Shown: positions 1-7,891, numbered from the stretch's first letter. The stretch is 64,000 nucleotides of DNA from an uncultured Bacteroidales bacterium (GCA_902768435.1 CACXLJ010000001.1:62001-126000); one strand, 5' to 3'. Notes: a model not told the origin generated them from the letters alone. Numbers and translations are program-made.

Positions 1-165
1 ATTTAATCATTTCTCTCAAATTAACAATACATTCGGTGCATAAAATATGTCAAAAATCAATTTTTGTTGATAAATAGTCGGTATTATGCTTTTATTAAGA
101 TTATAGTGCAACTGCGTGGCACACTTGTTTCCGTACTTTGCATTGTAATTTAAAATCAAGCTATT

Positions 166-375
166 ATGGAAAATGTATTTGTAATTTCGAGCAATGTGCG
201 CAAGCGCATGAAGAACCTGAGCACCGAGGAGCAACAGGTTATTATCGACACTTTCATGTGCGATGAAGTGAACAAGACCCCACGAAAACATGTGCTGTCG
301 CCCATCATGGAATTGTACTACACCATGATTCACGACTACATCATGCGCGATCCCATGTGCATTAGCGCCTGTTAA
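166..375 (+). CDS. Small hypothetical protein, 69 aa
   Basis: I do not recognise this protein. It begins MENVFVISSNVRKRMKNL and is mildly basic at the N-terminus, with no signal peptide or membrane segment, and ends in a short Cys-containing tail. The reading frame looks like real coding sequence, starts right after an AT-rich leader with a TACTTTG element about 26 bp before the ATG, and is followed about 100 bp later by a rho-independent terminator (480-512). That makes it a plausible single-gene transcript before tgt. It could be a small regulatory or nucleoid-associated protein, but nothing in the sequence shows that. An overlapping reverse-strand frame (16-333) looks like its shadow. Confidence 0.6.
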   Translation: MENVFVISSNVRKRMKNLSTEEQQVIIDTFMCDEVNKTPRKHVLSPIMELYYTMIHDYIMRDPMCISAC

Positions 376-479
376 TCAAGCACAATGCCATAATTTATAG
401 TTTCCAGCATTTGTCACCCGTAATGGGAATGTCTGGATAGACTGAGGTATTATTATTACGATGCTTTGTGCTCCCATAT

Positions 480-512
480 AATCCCGCATTTGTTGCGGGA
501 TTATTGGTTTTT
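480..512 (+). terminator. Rho-independent terminator before tgt
   Basis: A perfect 9-bp stem (aatcccgca, 480-488, with tgcgggatt, 494-502) and a 5-nt loop is followed by T-rich sequence (attggttttttggcttttt). It ends the transcript of the 69-aa gene and isolates tgt. Confidence 0.75.
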
Positions 513-522
513 TGGCTTTTTT

Positions 523-554
523 ATTGAACAAGTCAAGGATTATTCCTAATTTTG
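523..554 (+). promoter_or_regulatory. Probable tgt promoter
   Basis: A TAATTTTG box (547-554) matches the Bacteroidetes -7 consensus TAnnTTTG. ATTG at 523-526, 20 nt upstream, is a partial -33 match. The expected transcript has a leader of about 85 nt that holds a hairpin (ctatgc 608-613 with gcatag 629-634) ending a few bases before the tgt start. Confidence 0.55.
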
Positions 555-646
555 CATCTTATTATTGAATTACTCTATAACAATTATATTGTTCATAAGA
601 AAAAATTCTATGCACATTCGTGTTAATGGCATAGTTTTTCACGATT

Positions 647-1780
647 ATGATGACATTCCAAATAAAAGCCACCAATCCCGATAGCAAGGCGCGTGCCGGT
701 ATCATCGAGACCGACCACGGCAACATACTCACCCCCATCTTCATGCCTGTGGGCACTGTGGGCGCTATCAAGGCGGTGCACATGCACGAGATGAAGGAGC
801 AAGTGAAGGCGCAGATTATTCTGGGCAACACCTATCACCTGTACTTGCGTCCGGGCATGGACATCATTGAGCGTGCCGGCGGTCTGCACAAGTTTAACGG
901 ATGGGATCGCCCCATTCTCACCGATAGTGGCGGATTTCAGGTGTTTTCGCTGTCATCTAACCGCAAGCTCAAGGAGGAGGGCGTCACCTTCCGCAGCCAC
1001 ATCGATGGCTCGAAACACCTGTTCACGCCCGAGAAGGTGGTCGACATTCAGCGCTCCATTGGCAGCGACATCATGATGGCGCTCGATGAGTGCCCTCCAG
1101 GCACAAGCGACTACCGCTACTCCGAGAAGTCGTTGCGGCTCACGCAGCAGTGGCTTGAGCGAGGCTGGAAACACTACAAGGAAACAGAACCCCGCTATGG
1201 CCATTATCAGGCATTCTTCCCCATTGTGCAGGGCTGCACCTACGAAGATTTGCGTCGTGACGCTGCCAAGCATGTGGCCGACCTGGGTGCCGATGGCAAT
1301 GCCATTGGCGGACTCGCGGTAGGGGAGCCCACCGATGTCATGTATGAGATGATTGAAGTGGTCAACGAGGTTCTGCCCCTCGACAAGCCCCGCTACCTGA
1401 TGGGCGTGGGCACGCCTGCCAACATACTGGAGGCGATTGACCGTGGCGTGGATATGATGGACTGCGTGATGCCCACCCGCAACGGGCGCAACGGCATGCT
1501 TTTCACCAAGCATGGCATCATGAACATGCGCAACAAGAAGTGGGCCGACGACTTCAGCCCCCTGCAGGAAGATGGTCCCGCACTGGTCGACCAACTCTAT
1601 AGCAAGGCTTATCTGCGTCACCTTTTCATAGCACAGGAGATTCTGGCCATGCAGATTGCCAGTATTCACAACCTGGCCTTCTACCTGTGGCTGGTGGGCG
1701 AGGCCAGGGAGCATATCGTTGCCGGAGATTTCAAGTCGTGGAAAACGGCGATGGTCGAGAATGTTACCCGTCGTTTGTAA
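647..1780 (+). CDS. tgt: Queuine/preQ1 tRNA-ribosyltransferase
   Basis: Tgt exchanges the guanine at position 34 of GUN-anticodon tRNAs for preQ1, a step in queuosine synthesis in the cytoplasm. The full-length TIM-barrel is present (377 aa): the TDSGGFQVFSL segment with its active-site Asp near residue 93, GGLAVGEP near 222, and VDMMDCVMPTRNGRNG with the nucleophilic Asp near 271. The zinc site is altered: the three Cys of the usual CxCxxC are Gly310, Ala312 and Asp315, while the fourth ligand, His341, is kept at the correct spacing of 26 residues. Two adjacent ATGs are possible starts (647 or 650). The downstream permease gene begins 17 bp after the stop, so the two are probably cotranscribed. 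Confidence 0.95.
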   Translation: MMTFQIKATNPDSKARAGIIETDHGNILTPIFMPVGTVGAIKAVHMHEMKEQVKAQIILGNTYHLYLRPGMDIIERAGGLHKFNGWDRPILTDSGGFQVFSLSSNRKLKEEGVTFRSHIDGSKHLFTPEKVVDIQRSIGSDIMMALDECPPGTSDYRYSEKSLRLTQQWLERGWKHYKETEPRYGHYQAFFPIVQGCTYEDLRRDAAKHVADLGADGNAIGGLAVGEPTDVMYEMIEVVNEVLPLDKPRYLMGVGTPANILEAIDRGVDMMDCVMPTRNGRNGMLFTKHGIMNMRNKKWADDFSPLQEDGPALVDQLYSKAYLRHLFIAQEILAMQIASIHNLAFYLWLVGEAREHIVAGDFKSWKTAMVENVTRRL

Positions 1781-1797
1781 TTTAATTCACTGTGTAA

Positions 1798-3108
1798 ATG
1801 GGACTGATAAGGCGAAATAAGAAGGGTAGTGATTCCATCATTCAGAACTCCGATAAATGGGAGATTCTTGACGATGGCACTCAGGCTACGCGTTCAGATA
1901 TCGATTTTACTCAAATCGAGATACCGCAAGATTCGCCCAAGAACCTGCAGGAGGTCGCCTCCGAAGTTGTCCCCGACAACGACTGTGCCCCGTCAACTGA
2001 ATCTGCTACTAAAGAAACCAAGAAACTTCGCAAGCCGTGGATCAAGCAATTTGATGCCTATATCATGAAGAAATTTCTGGGCACTTTCTTCTTCATCATT
2101 TTGCTGCTGTTTGCCATCATTGTCATGTTCGACATCAACGAGAAACTCGATGCCATGCTGGCGGCCCCACTCAAGGAAACGGTGTTCAAGTATTTCATGA
2201 ACTTCATTCCCTATTTCATGAACCAGTTTGCACCGCTCTTTGTCTTTATCTCGGTGATTTACTTCACCTCTAAGATGGCCGACCACAGCGAGATTATCGC
2301 CATCCTGTCGAGCGGCATCAGTTTCAAGCGGCTCACGGTGCCTTATCTGGTATCGGCTACCATTATTGCTCTGATTACCTTGGTGCTGGCGCTCTACATC
2401 ATACCGCCCGCCAATGTGAAGCGCATCGAGTACACCAACCAGTGGGTCAAGAACAAGCGTGTGGACTATGGCGACAACATTCAGCTGCAACTGCGCCCGG
2501 GCGTGATGGTCTACATGGCGCGCTATGACAATATCACTCGCCATGGCTCGCGAATCTCGATCGATGAGTTTAAGGGCAAGGAATTGAAGACGCGCATCAC
2601 CGCTGCCGATGCCAATTATGACACCTTGGGCCGATGGAAACTCGTCAATTATGAGATAAGGCGATTCAACGGCGAAAAGGAAACCCGCACCAAGGGCGCT
2701 AGCATGGACACCATGCTCAATATCACCCCTCGCGACTTCCTCATCTCCAAGAACGATCAGGAAACGCTCACATCGCCCGAACTTCGCCGTTACATAAGCG
2801 AGCAAAAGAAGCGCGGTGTGGCCAACATTCAGCAGTTTGAAATCGAGTATGAGAAACGCTTTGCCATGACGGCGGCGGCCTTCATTCTCACGATCATCGG
2901 TCTGTCGCTCTCGTCGCGCAAGGTGAGGGGAGGCATGGGCCTCAACATTGGCATTGGCCTGCTGCTCAGCTTCTCCTACATCCTGTTCATGACGGTGACC
3001 CAGACCTTTGCGGTCAATGGCTACACCTCGCCCCGCGTGGCCATGTGGATTCCTAACTTTCTCTATCTAATCATCGCCATCTTCCTCTACCGCAAAGCCT
3101 CCCGATAG
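1798..3108 (+). CDS. LptF/LptG-family permease (YjgP/YjgQ) with N-terminal extension
   Basis: This looks like the inner-membrane permease of the LPS transport ABC exporter, which moves LPS from the inner membrane toward the periplasmic bridge. The pattern is diagnostic: an amphipathic start (FDAYIMKKFLGTFF, residues 84-97), three N-terminal membrane helices (about 92-215), a periplasmic beta-jellyroll region (about 215-350) and three C-terminal helices (about 355-432). The family normally starts near residue 82. Here about 80 acidic, low-complexity residues precede it, and no Met lies between 2 and 89, so the extension is probably real. LptG is the likelier assignment by layout, but LptF cannot be excluded. 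It sits in an operon with tgt. Confidence 0.88.
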   Translation: MGLIRRNKKGSDSIIQNSDKWEILDDGTQATRSDIDFTQIEIPQDSPKNLQEVASEVVPDNDCAPSTESATKETKKLRKPWIKQFDAYIMKKFLGTFFFIILLLFAIIVMFDINEKLDAMLAAPLKETVFKYFMNFIPYFMNQFAPLFVFISVIYFTSKMADHSEIIAILSSGISFKRLTVPYLVSATIIALITLVLALYIIPPANVKRIEYTNQWVKNKRVDYGDNIQLQLRPGVMVYMARYDNITRHGSRISIDEFKGKELKTRITAADANYDTLGRWKLVNYEIRRFNGEKETRTKGASMDTMLNITPRDFLISKNDQETLTSPELRRYISEQKKRGVANIQQFEIEYEKRFAMTAAAFILTIIGLSLSSRKVRGGMGLNIGIGLLLSFSYILFMTVTQTFAVNGYTSPRVAMWIPNFLYLIIAIFLYRKASR

Positions 3109-3150
3109 ACCATTCCACCTTTGTACTCACATTAAAAAATATATGAAGAA

Positions 3151-3179
3151 AAGCCTTTCAATGCAGGACTGAAAGGCTT
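3151..3179. terminator. Hairpin between convergent genes
   Basis: A perfect 10-bp stem (aagcctttca 3151-3160, tgaaaggctt 3170-3179) with a 9-nt loop lies between the converging permease gene and the DUF3332 gene. The T-run is better on the minus strand (ttttcttcat), so it probably ends the minus-strand operon and may serve both directions. Confidence 0.7.
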
Positions 3180-3207
3180 GTTCTGTAAATAAGGGGATTA
3201 GTGTTGC

Positions 3208-3759
3208 TCACTTGAAAGCATAGAAGAGGGGGCTCTGGACCAGTTGGTCATAGGCCATCACGCCTTGCTCGCTGAGTTCGACCGTTGTGAACGATCCGGT
3301 AGGAGTGAGCATCTTCACATGGCTGTCGTCGATAAACTGCATGAATTTCACTTCCATGCCATCTTGGTCGACCGACCACGAGTTGTCGGTGGCATCGAAA
3401 TTGAAACGAGTCACCGTGTTGTCGCTCTGGTTGGTGATGGTGTAGCCTGTTGCATCTTGCTCAACAAGATACTTGGCATCCTTGCCGTCAATCACCTTGG
3501 TTTGAGCAGTCTCGACGGGGTTCTCGCCCGACCAGAACTCAATGCTGTTGAGCACAAAGATGTCGGCCAGCACCGAGATGGGATAGACTGGCAGGATGTG
3601 GAATGCCACAAACACCAGTTCGTTCACAAACTTGCTGCCCACCTGCTTGTTCCAGTTGTGTACTTTGTGGGTGAGGGCAAAGCTGCCAATGCATGACGAC
3701 AGCACTAAGCCCGACATGAGTGTCAGCGCTACTGCTAACGATAAATACTTCTTTTTCAT
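3208..3759 (-). CDS. DUF3332-type lipoprotein
   Basis: This 183-aa exported protein has an N-terminal signal (MKKKYLSLAVALTLMSGLVLSS) followed by Cys in SGLVLSSC, which resembles a lipobox. The next segment (FALTHKVHNWNKQVGSKFVNELVF) and the hydrophobic stretch HILPVYPISVLADIFVLNSIEFW match my memory of the DUF3332 family. Its function is unknown. The C-terminal half (about 80-183) looks like a small beta-rich domain. It lies 12 bp after mltF as the last gene of the cdsA-purM-mltF operon and is followed by a terminator hairpin. Membrane or envelope placement fits its neighbours. Confidence 0.75.
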   Translation of the reverse strand: MKKKYLSLAVALTLMSGLVLSSCIGSFALTHKVHNWNKQVGSKFVNELVFVAFHILPVYPISVLADIFVLNSIEFWSGENPVETAQTKVIDGKDAKYLVEQDATGYTITNQSDNTVTRFNFDATDNSWSVDQDGMEVKFMQFIDDSHVKMLTPTGSFTTVELSEQGVMAYDQLVQSPLFYAFK

Positions 3760-3771
3760 AAATGTAGAGTA

Positions 3772-5175
3772 TTAATGTTTAAATTGATATTGGTTATAAT
3801 AGTCTTCTACTTTTCGCACATAGTTCACCGTTTCGTCGGCTCTGAAATATCCATAGCGGCACACAGGATCGCTATAGTACTTCTCGTTCGATTTCCAAAT
3901 GAGTGCCTCTTCCACATTGCCGTACCAGGTGTTGGGGTCTTTTTCATATTTCTCGGCAAGCTTGATGGCATCGAGAATGTGACCTGCTCCCGCATTGTAG
4001 CCGGCAAGCACAAACTTGCGGCGCTCCATGGGGTTCGCGATATAGGGGGCAAAGAAGCTGTCAAGGTCGCGCAGTGTCTGTATGGCGGCTTTAACGCTAA
4101 TCTCGGGGTCGTAGATGTCATCAGGGTTATAGCCATAGAGCCTTGCTGTGCTGGGCATGATTTGCATGAGGCCTCGTGCACCGGCCCAAGACACCACATC
4201 GGGATTGAAGTTCGACTCCACCTTGGCGATGGCGGCAAGGAACTGCCATCCAAATCGGGTGCCATGTCCGTTGGCTCGGAATAGGCTGTCGTAGGGCGAC
4301 AAGTCTCCGGGGCGTAGCACATAGTTGTGCGTGCTGGTGTGATGTGGCGAGACCGACATGCTTCCACCATTCTTGCTCACCTCGAAGTAGCGCTTGGTGA
4401 GGTCTTCGGTGATGAGCTGTGTCTTTTCGCTACGGCTCCACTCGTCGATCGAGTCGGCGAGCCAGTCGTCGTTGATGTTTACCGCCCATGACGACCGTTG
4501 CGGGAAACTCACCTCCATATTCACATCGATGTTGTTGTAATAGGTTTGATTCAACCGGGCTATGTCGCTGTCGACAATGGTGTAGGGGATGATTCCCTTG
4601 CTCACCTGCTCGATGAGGTCGTCGATGCTCAAAGTGTCGCTGCTGATGGAGTGGATTCGGATGCCGCCACCTATTTCGCTGTCGAGATTCTTGAGGCGAG
4701 ATTCATACTTCGAACCCGCTTCGACATACACATCCTTGTTGACCAGCTGGGTGACATTGCGGAGCATGCGCGAACGCTTGGGCTGGACGAGCACCTGATA
4801 GGTGGTATTGGTCTCGCCGCAGTGCAGCACATGCTGGTTATACTCGGCTGTGACCGGGATTTCGCAGGCAAGCACATCCACCTTGCGTTCCTTGATGAGC
4901 TTGATGAGTGCCTGGATGTTGGTGACGGCAGTCACATCCACCTTAATGCCCTTGTCGGCAGCAAAGTCGCAAATTCGCTCATACTCATAGCCGAGCGTGT
5001 CGCCACGATACAGGAAGAAAGTGGTGGGGCTGTAGATCGTGCCCACACGCAGGGTGTCGGGAAAACGGTGTGGTTCTGCGACAACAGTGTTCTCTTTGGT
5101 GGTGCATGCCTGCCACAGCATGACATAAGCCAGTGTCGTTAACAGGAGTACAGTGAAAGAGAATCGGCGCATCAT
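3772..5175 (-). CDS. mltF: Membrane-bound lytic murein transglycosylase F-like
   Basis: MltF cleaves peptidoglycan glycan strands to 1,6-anhydromuropeptides at the outer membrane. A signal anchor ending in Cys (LWQAC) is followed by a solute-binding-protein-like domain (about 40-260, DTLRVGTIYSPTTFF onward) and a C-terminal SLT lysozyme-like domain (about 300-450). The catalytic Glu is Glu320 in AKVESNF, and GLMQIMPSTA and AGYNAG motifs follow. The frame can be opened upstream at a TTG (5202), but the ATG at 5175 gives a normal signal peptide and sits 16 bp after purM stops, so I use it. It is the third gene of the cdsA operon. Confidence 0.9.
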   Translation of the reverse strand: MMRRFSFTVLLLTTLAYVMLWQACTTKENTVVAEPHRFPDTLRVGTIYSPTTFFLYRGDTLGYEYERICDFAADKGIKVDVTAVTNIQALIKLIKERKVDVLACEIPVTAEYNQHVLHCGETNTTYQVLVQPKRSRMLRNVTQLVNKDVYVEAGSKYESRLKNLDSEIGGGIRIHSISSDTLSIDDLIEQVSKGIIPYTIVDSDIARLNQTYYNNIDVNMEVSFPQRSSWAVNINDDWLADSIDEWSRSEKTQLITEDLTKRYFEVSKNGGSMSVSPHHTSTHNYVLRPGDLSPYDSLFRANGHGTRFGWQFLAAIAKVESNFNPDVVSWAGARGLMQIMPSTARLYGYNPDDIYDPEISVKAAIQTLRDLDSFFAPYIANPMERRKFVLAGYNAGAGHILDAIKLAEKYEKDPNTWYGNVEEALIWKSNEKYYSDPVCRYGYFRADETVNYVRKVEDYYNQYQFKH

Positions 5176-5191
5176 GTGGTTGTATTTGGAT

Positions 5192-6358
5192 TTAGTACTC
5201 AAAGGTTCCTTCTTGACTGTTGATGGTCAGTTTGTTAGATGGAGCGTCTTCAACATGACCTATAATTTGAGCCTGAATATTGAATGACTTTGAAATGTCG
5301 ATGATGGTTTGTGCATAGGCCTCGTTTACATAGATTTCCATGCGGTGGCCCATGTTGAACACCTTGTACATCTCCTTCCAGTCGGTTCCCGACTCGTCGT
5401 GAATGAGACGGAACAGCGGAGGTATGGGGAAGAGGTTGTCCTTCACTACATGCTTGTTCTCTACAAAGTGCATCACCTTGGTCTGTGCGCCACCGCTGCA
5501 GTGCACCATGCCGTGGATGTGTGGGCGAAGTTCGTCGAGCACTCGTTTGATAACAGGAGCGTAGGTGCGGGTGGGCGAGAGCACCAGTTGCCCGGCATTG
5601 AGTCCCGTGCCTCCGACAGGAGCGGTAAGCTGTTGACTGCCGCTGTACACAAACTCGTCGGGTATGGCCTTGTCGTAACTCTCGGGATACTTCTGGGCCA
5701 AGTATTTGCCAAACACATCGTGGCGTGCCGAGGTGAGCCCATTGCTGCCCATGCCGCCATTGTAGCAATCTTCGTAGGTAGCTTGACCAAATGATTCTAA
5801 GCCTACGATCACATCGCCATGTGCAATGTGCGCATTGTCGATGACATGGTTGCGCGGCATGCGGCAAGTGACGGTGCTGTCGACGATGATGGTGCGCACC
5901 AGGTCGCCCACATCGGCCGTCTCGCCTCCGGTGGTAATCATGCCAATGCCCAGGCTGCTCATGCGGTCAACAAACTCCTGAGTGCCATTGATCACGGCAG
6001 CAATCACTTCGCCAGGAATCAGACTCTTGTTGCGGCCAATGGTTGACGACAGCAGTATGCCGTCGGTGGCACCCACGCACAGCAGGTCGTCGAGGTTCAT
6101 CACCACGGCATCTTGAGCAATGCCTTTCCACACGCTCAGGTCGCCAGTCTCGCGCCAGTAGATGTAGGCCAGCGACGACTTGGTGCCGGCGCCATCGGCG
6201 TGCATGATGTTGCAGTAGTTATCATCACCGCCCAGTATGTCGGGAATGATTTTGCAGAAAGCCTTGGGATAAATGCCCTTGTCTATGTTCTTGATAGCGT
6301 TGTGCACATCTTCTTTCGAAGCCGAAACGCCACGCATGTTATATCGTTGTTCAATCAT
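5192..6358 (-). CDS. purM: Phosphoribosylformylglycinamidine cyclo-ligase (AIR synthase)
   Basis: PurM closes the imidazole ring in purine synthesis (FGAM + ATP to AIR). The 388-aa sequence is the Bacteroidetes-type AIR synthase: RYNMRGVSASKEDVHNAI at the start, the nucleotide-binding HADGAGTKSSLAY segment (about 50-62), DDLLCVGAT, GGETADVGDLVRT (about 155-167), GMGSNGLTSARH and MVHCSGGAQTK. I use the ATG at 6358 because the 32 residues that could be added upstream are unlike the family and overlap cdsA. It lies 7 bp after cdsA. A purine gene between a phospholipid gene and a murein hydrolase is probably simple operon sharing. Confidence 0.92.
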   Translation of the reverse strand: MIEQRYNMRGVSASKEDVHNAIKNIDKGIYPKAFCKIIPDILGGDDNYCNIMHADGAGTKSSLAYIYWRETGDLSVWKGIAQDAVVMNLDDLLCVGATDGILLSSTIGRNKSLIPGEVIAAVINGTQEFVDRMSSLGIGMITTGGETADVGDLVRTIIVDSTVTCRMPRNHVIDNAHIAHGDVIVGLESFGQATYEDCYNGGMGSNGLTSARHDVFGKYLAQKYPESYDKAIPDEFVYSGSQQLTAPVGGTGLNAGQLVLSPTRTYAPVIKRVLDELRPHIHGMVHCSGGAQTKVMHFVENKHVVKDNLFPIPPLFRLIHDESGTDWKEMYKVFNMGHRMEIYVNEAYAQTIIDISKSFNIQAQIIGHVEDAPSNKLTINSQEGTFEY

Positions 6359-6365
6359 GATGGTA

Positions 6366-7205
6366 TTAGCAATAGAGTTTAAGGATAATGAAATAGATGA
6401 GGCTGGCAGGTGCAACCATGAGCAGGCTGTCGATGCGGTCGAGCAATCCGCCATGGCCTGGAATGAGGTTGCTCGAGTCCTTCACGCCTGCGGTGCGCTT
6501 GATGAGCGATTCGAGCAGGTCGCCCCAGGTGGCAAAGGCCGAGACGATGACGGCAAGCACAATCCATTGCCACAACTCAAGCATGCCAAAGGTGGTGTCT
6601 GTGCAATAGTAGAACACGAATGCCATGCCTATGCAGAAGAGCATGCCGCCCCAGAAACCTTCCCACGACTTCTTGGGCGAGATGCGCTCAAACAACCGGT
6701 GTTTGCCTATGCTGCAGCCCACCACAAATGCACCCGAGTCGTTGATCCAGATGAAGATGAAGATGGCTAGCAGCATCATGGGCGACATCATGGCGCAAAT
6801 GCTGTTGAGCAAAGCCAGTGGCAATGCCACATAGCAGATGCTCATGGCCGAACGCTCCAGACTGTGAATGGCATGCACCGTGGGTAGATACAGCTGTGCA
6901 ATGCCTCTTATCACCATGTAGAGGAGTATGGGCAATAACCACAGACTGCGTGAAGAGGCGCCTGCATACATGATGAAGAATGAGATGAACACGGCAAGTC
7001 CGCCAATCATGTCGATGAGCGAAATGAGTGGTGATACTGCACCCTGTTCTTTGTTCAGGCGGGATATTTCCCAAATGCCAACAACGGTAAAAAGACCGAA
7101 AACAACTAAAAACAGGGCAGGAGAATACTTTGTCAAATAGATGCTTGTGAAGATGAGCGCTACATAAACGCTCCCCGACAAAATGCGTGTAATTAAATTT
7201 TTCAC
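6366..7205 (-). CDS. cdsA: Phosphatidate cytidylyltransferase
   Basis: CdsA makes CDP-diacylglycerol from phosphatidate and CTP in the inner membrane, the branch point of phospholipid synthesis. The 279-aa protein has about seven or eight hydrophobic helices and ends with the family signature (SLIKRTAGVKDSSNL... through PGHGGLLDRID, roughly residues 230-262), which carries the catalytic Lys, Asp and His residues. The start codon is GTG at 7205; no in-frame ATG fits. A TAATTTTG -7 box lies 24 bp upstream, inside the first inverted-repeat element (7228-7310). It is the first gene of an operon with purM, mltF and a DUF3332 gene. Confidence 0.93.
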   Translation of the reverse strand: MKNLITRILSGSVYVALIFTSIYLTKYSPALFLVVFGLFTVVGIWEISRLNKEQGAVSPLISLIDMIGGLAVFISFFIMYAGASSRSLWLLPILLYMVIRGIAQLYLPTVHAIHSLERSAMSICYVALPLALLNSICAMMSPMMLLAIFIFIWINDSGAFVVGCSIGKHRLFERISPKKSWEGFWGGMLFCIGMAFVFYYCTDTTFGMLELWQWIVLAVIVSAFATWGDLLESLIKRTAGVKDSSNLIPGHGGLLDRIDSLLMVAPASLIYFIILKLYC

Positions 7206-7227
7206 AATCTAATAGAGTTTTATTAGT

Positions 7228-7310
7228 GCAAAATTAGTGCAAACCGAGAGTAGAACAAAATGAGAAACGGAGTTTTTCATTTTTTATGCCGAGGTGAAGC
7301 CTAATTTCGC
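7228..7310. repeat. Interspersed inverted-repeat element, copy 1
   Basis: The element begins gcaaaattagtgcaaaccga and ends gccgaggtgaagcctaattt. Its ends are an imperfect inverted repeat (aaattag ... ctaattt), and the interior forms a second hairpin (aaaatgaga ... tttttcatttt). Copy 2 starts at 7320 and shares the outer arms but not the interior. Read on the minus strand, the left arm carries TTTG-N19-TAATTTTG, the promoter of cdsA. I recall similar gcaaaNtTAGTGCAAaCCGAG-type repeats scattered between genes in Bacteroidales genomes, but cannot check that here. Confidence 0.7.
7229..7259 (-). promoter_or_regulatory. Promoter of the cdsA operon inside repeat copy 1
   Basis: On the minus strand TTTG (7259-7256), 19 nt and TAATTTTG (7236-7229) give a full match to the Bacteroidetes promoter. 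The cdsA GTG follows 24 bp after the box. Confidence 0.7.
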
Positions 7311-7319
7311 TGTTTTTAT

Positions 7320-7391
7320 GGCAAAATTAGTGCAAACCGAGCGCAAATGCAAATTTATTTGTGATTTGCCGAGGTGCGGCCTAATTTCTCC
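7320..7391. repeat. Interspersed inverted-repeat element, copy 2
   Basis: This copy is 72 bp and nearly symmetric around ttta at 7354-7357. The left arm, read on the minus strand, is TTTG-N20-TAATTTTG (7353 down to 7322). The right arm, read on the plus strand, is TTTG-N20-TAATTTCT (7358-7389). The two 34-nt arms agree at 19 positions without gaps. A further eroded arm (aaaaattagtgga, about 7404-7416) may follow. The unit therefore looks like two back-to-back promoters, one intact and one degenerate. Confidence 0.65.
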
Positions 7392-7533
7392 ATTTGTAGT
7401 AAGGAAAAATTAGTGGATTTTATGGGATATTCAAAGTGAAAAATAGATGAAGAAAAATTTTTTTTAAAATTTATATAATAAAATGTGCAATGTTGCGTTA
7501 TAAAGATGAAAACAATATAAAACCCAACTGCCT

Positions 7534-7695
7534 ATGCAAAAAACCTCTACTCAAGAAAATTGTGAAATTCAAGAAAAAGTGATGACAGAAAAGGGGCCGA
7601 AACAGAGCACCATCGACTTTCTGAAGCAATTTGCAAGAGTCTATACATGTGTTGCAATGCTGCCCAGTGGATTAGAAACCATCATACCCAATTAA
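7534..7695 (+). CDS. Small hypothetical protein, 53 aa
   Basis: The frame runs from ATG 7534 (MQKTSTQENCEIQEK...) to TAA 7695. The N-terminal half is charged and Gln/Lys/Glu-rich. The C-terminal half is a compact segment (STIDFLKQFARVYTCVAMLP, then SGLETIIPN) that looks like an amphipathic helix and a conserved tail. A strong rho-independent terminator starts 30 bp after the stop, which argues that this stretch is transcribed on the plus strand. No signal peptide or membrane helix is visible. I do not recognise the family with certainty. The stretch 7392-7533 upstream is AT-rich and shows no strict -7 box. Confidence 0.55.
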   Translation: MQKTSTQENCEIQEKVMTEKGPKQSTIDFLKQFARVYTCVAMLPSGLETIIPN

Positions 7696-7724
7696 TCGGT
7701 TTTCTGTATTTTCACAAAAGATTT

Positions 7725-7757
7725 AAAGGTGTGGCCCGGACCACACCTTTTCTTTTG
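7725..7757 (+). terminator. Rho-independent terminator
   Basis: A perfect 10-bp stem (aaaggtgtgg 7725-7734, ccacaccttt 7741-7750), a 6-nt loop and tctttt downstream. It ends the 53-aa gene. Confidence 0.85.
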
Positions 7758-7868
7758 CGTGTACTCTAAAGGTTCCACATGATTGCTCTGATGTTGGACA
7801 TGCCCCTGCATCGGTGTGTTGCTGCTGCAATTTTTCTGAAAAAAAGTCAGTTGTGGCCAAAAAATCGT

Positions 7869-7876
7869 TATCTTTG
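7869..7876 (+). promoter_or_regulatory. -7 box of the sialidase-like gene
   Basis: TATCTTTG is a full match to TAnnTTTG, 15 bp before ATG 7892. It decides the start: the longer frame from 7814 would begin upstream of the promoter. The -33 element is weak (ttgtgg near 7851). Confidence 0.6.
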
Positions 7877-7891
7877 CTAAATAAATTTGTA

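Noticed and set aside
555..646. preQ1 riboswitch upstream of tgt
   Set aside because: The C-rich loop and A-rich tail of the preQ1-I class are absent; only a simple hairpin is seen.
953..1714. 253-codon open frame opposite tgt
   Set aside because: Antisense shadow of tgt; His/Val/Gly-rich without domain.
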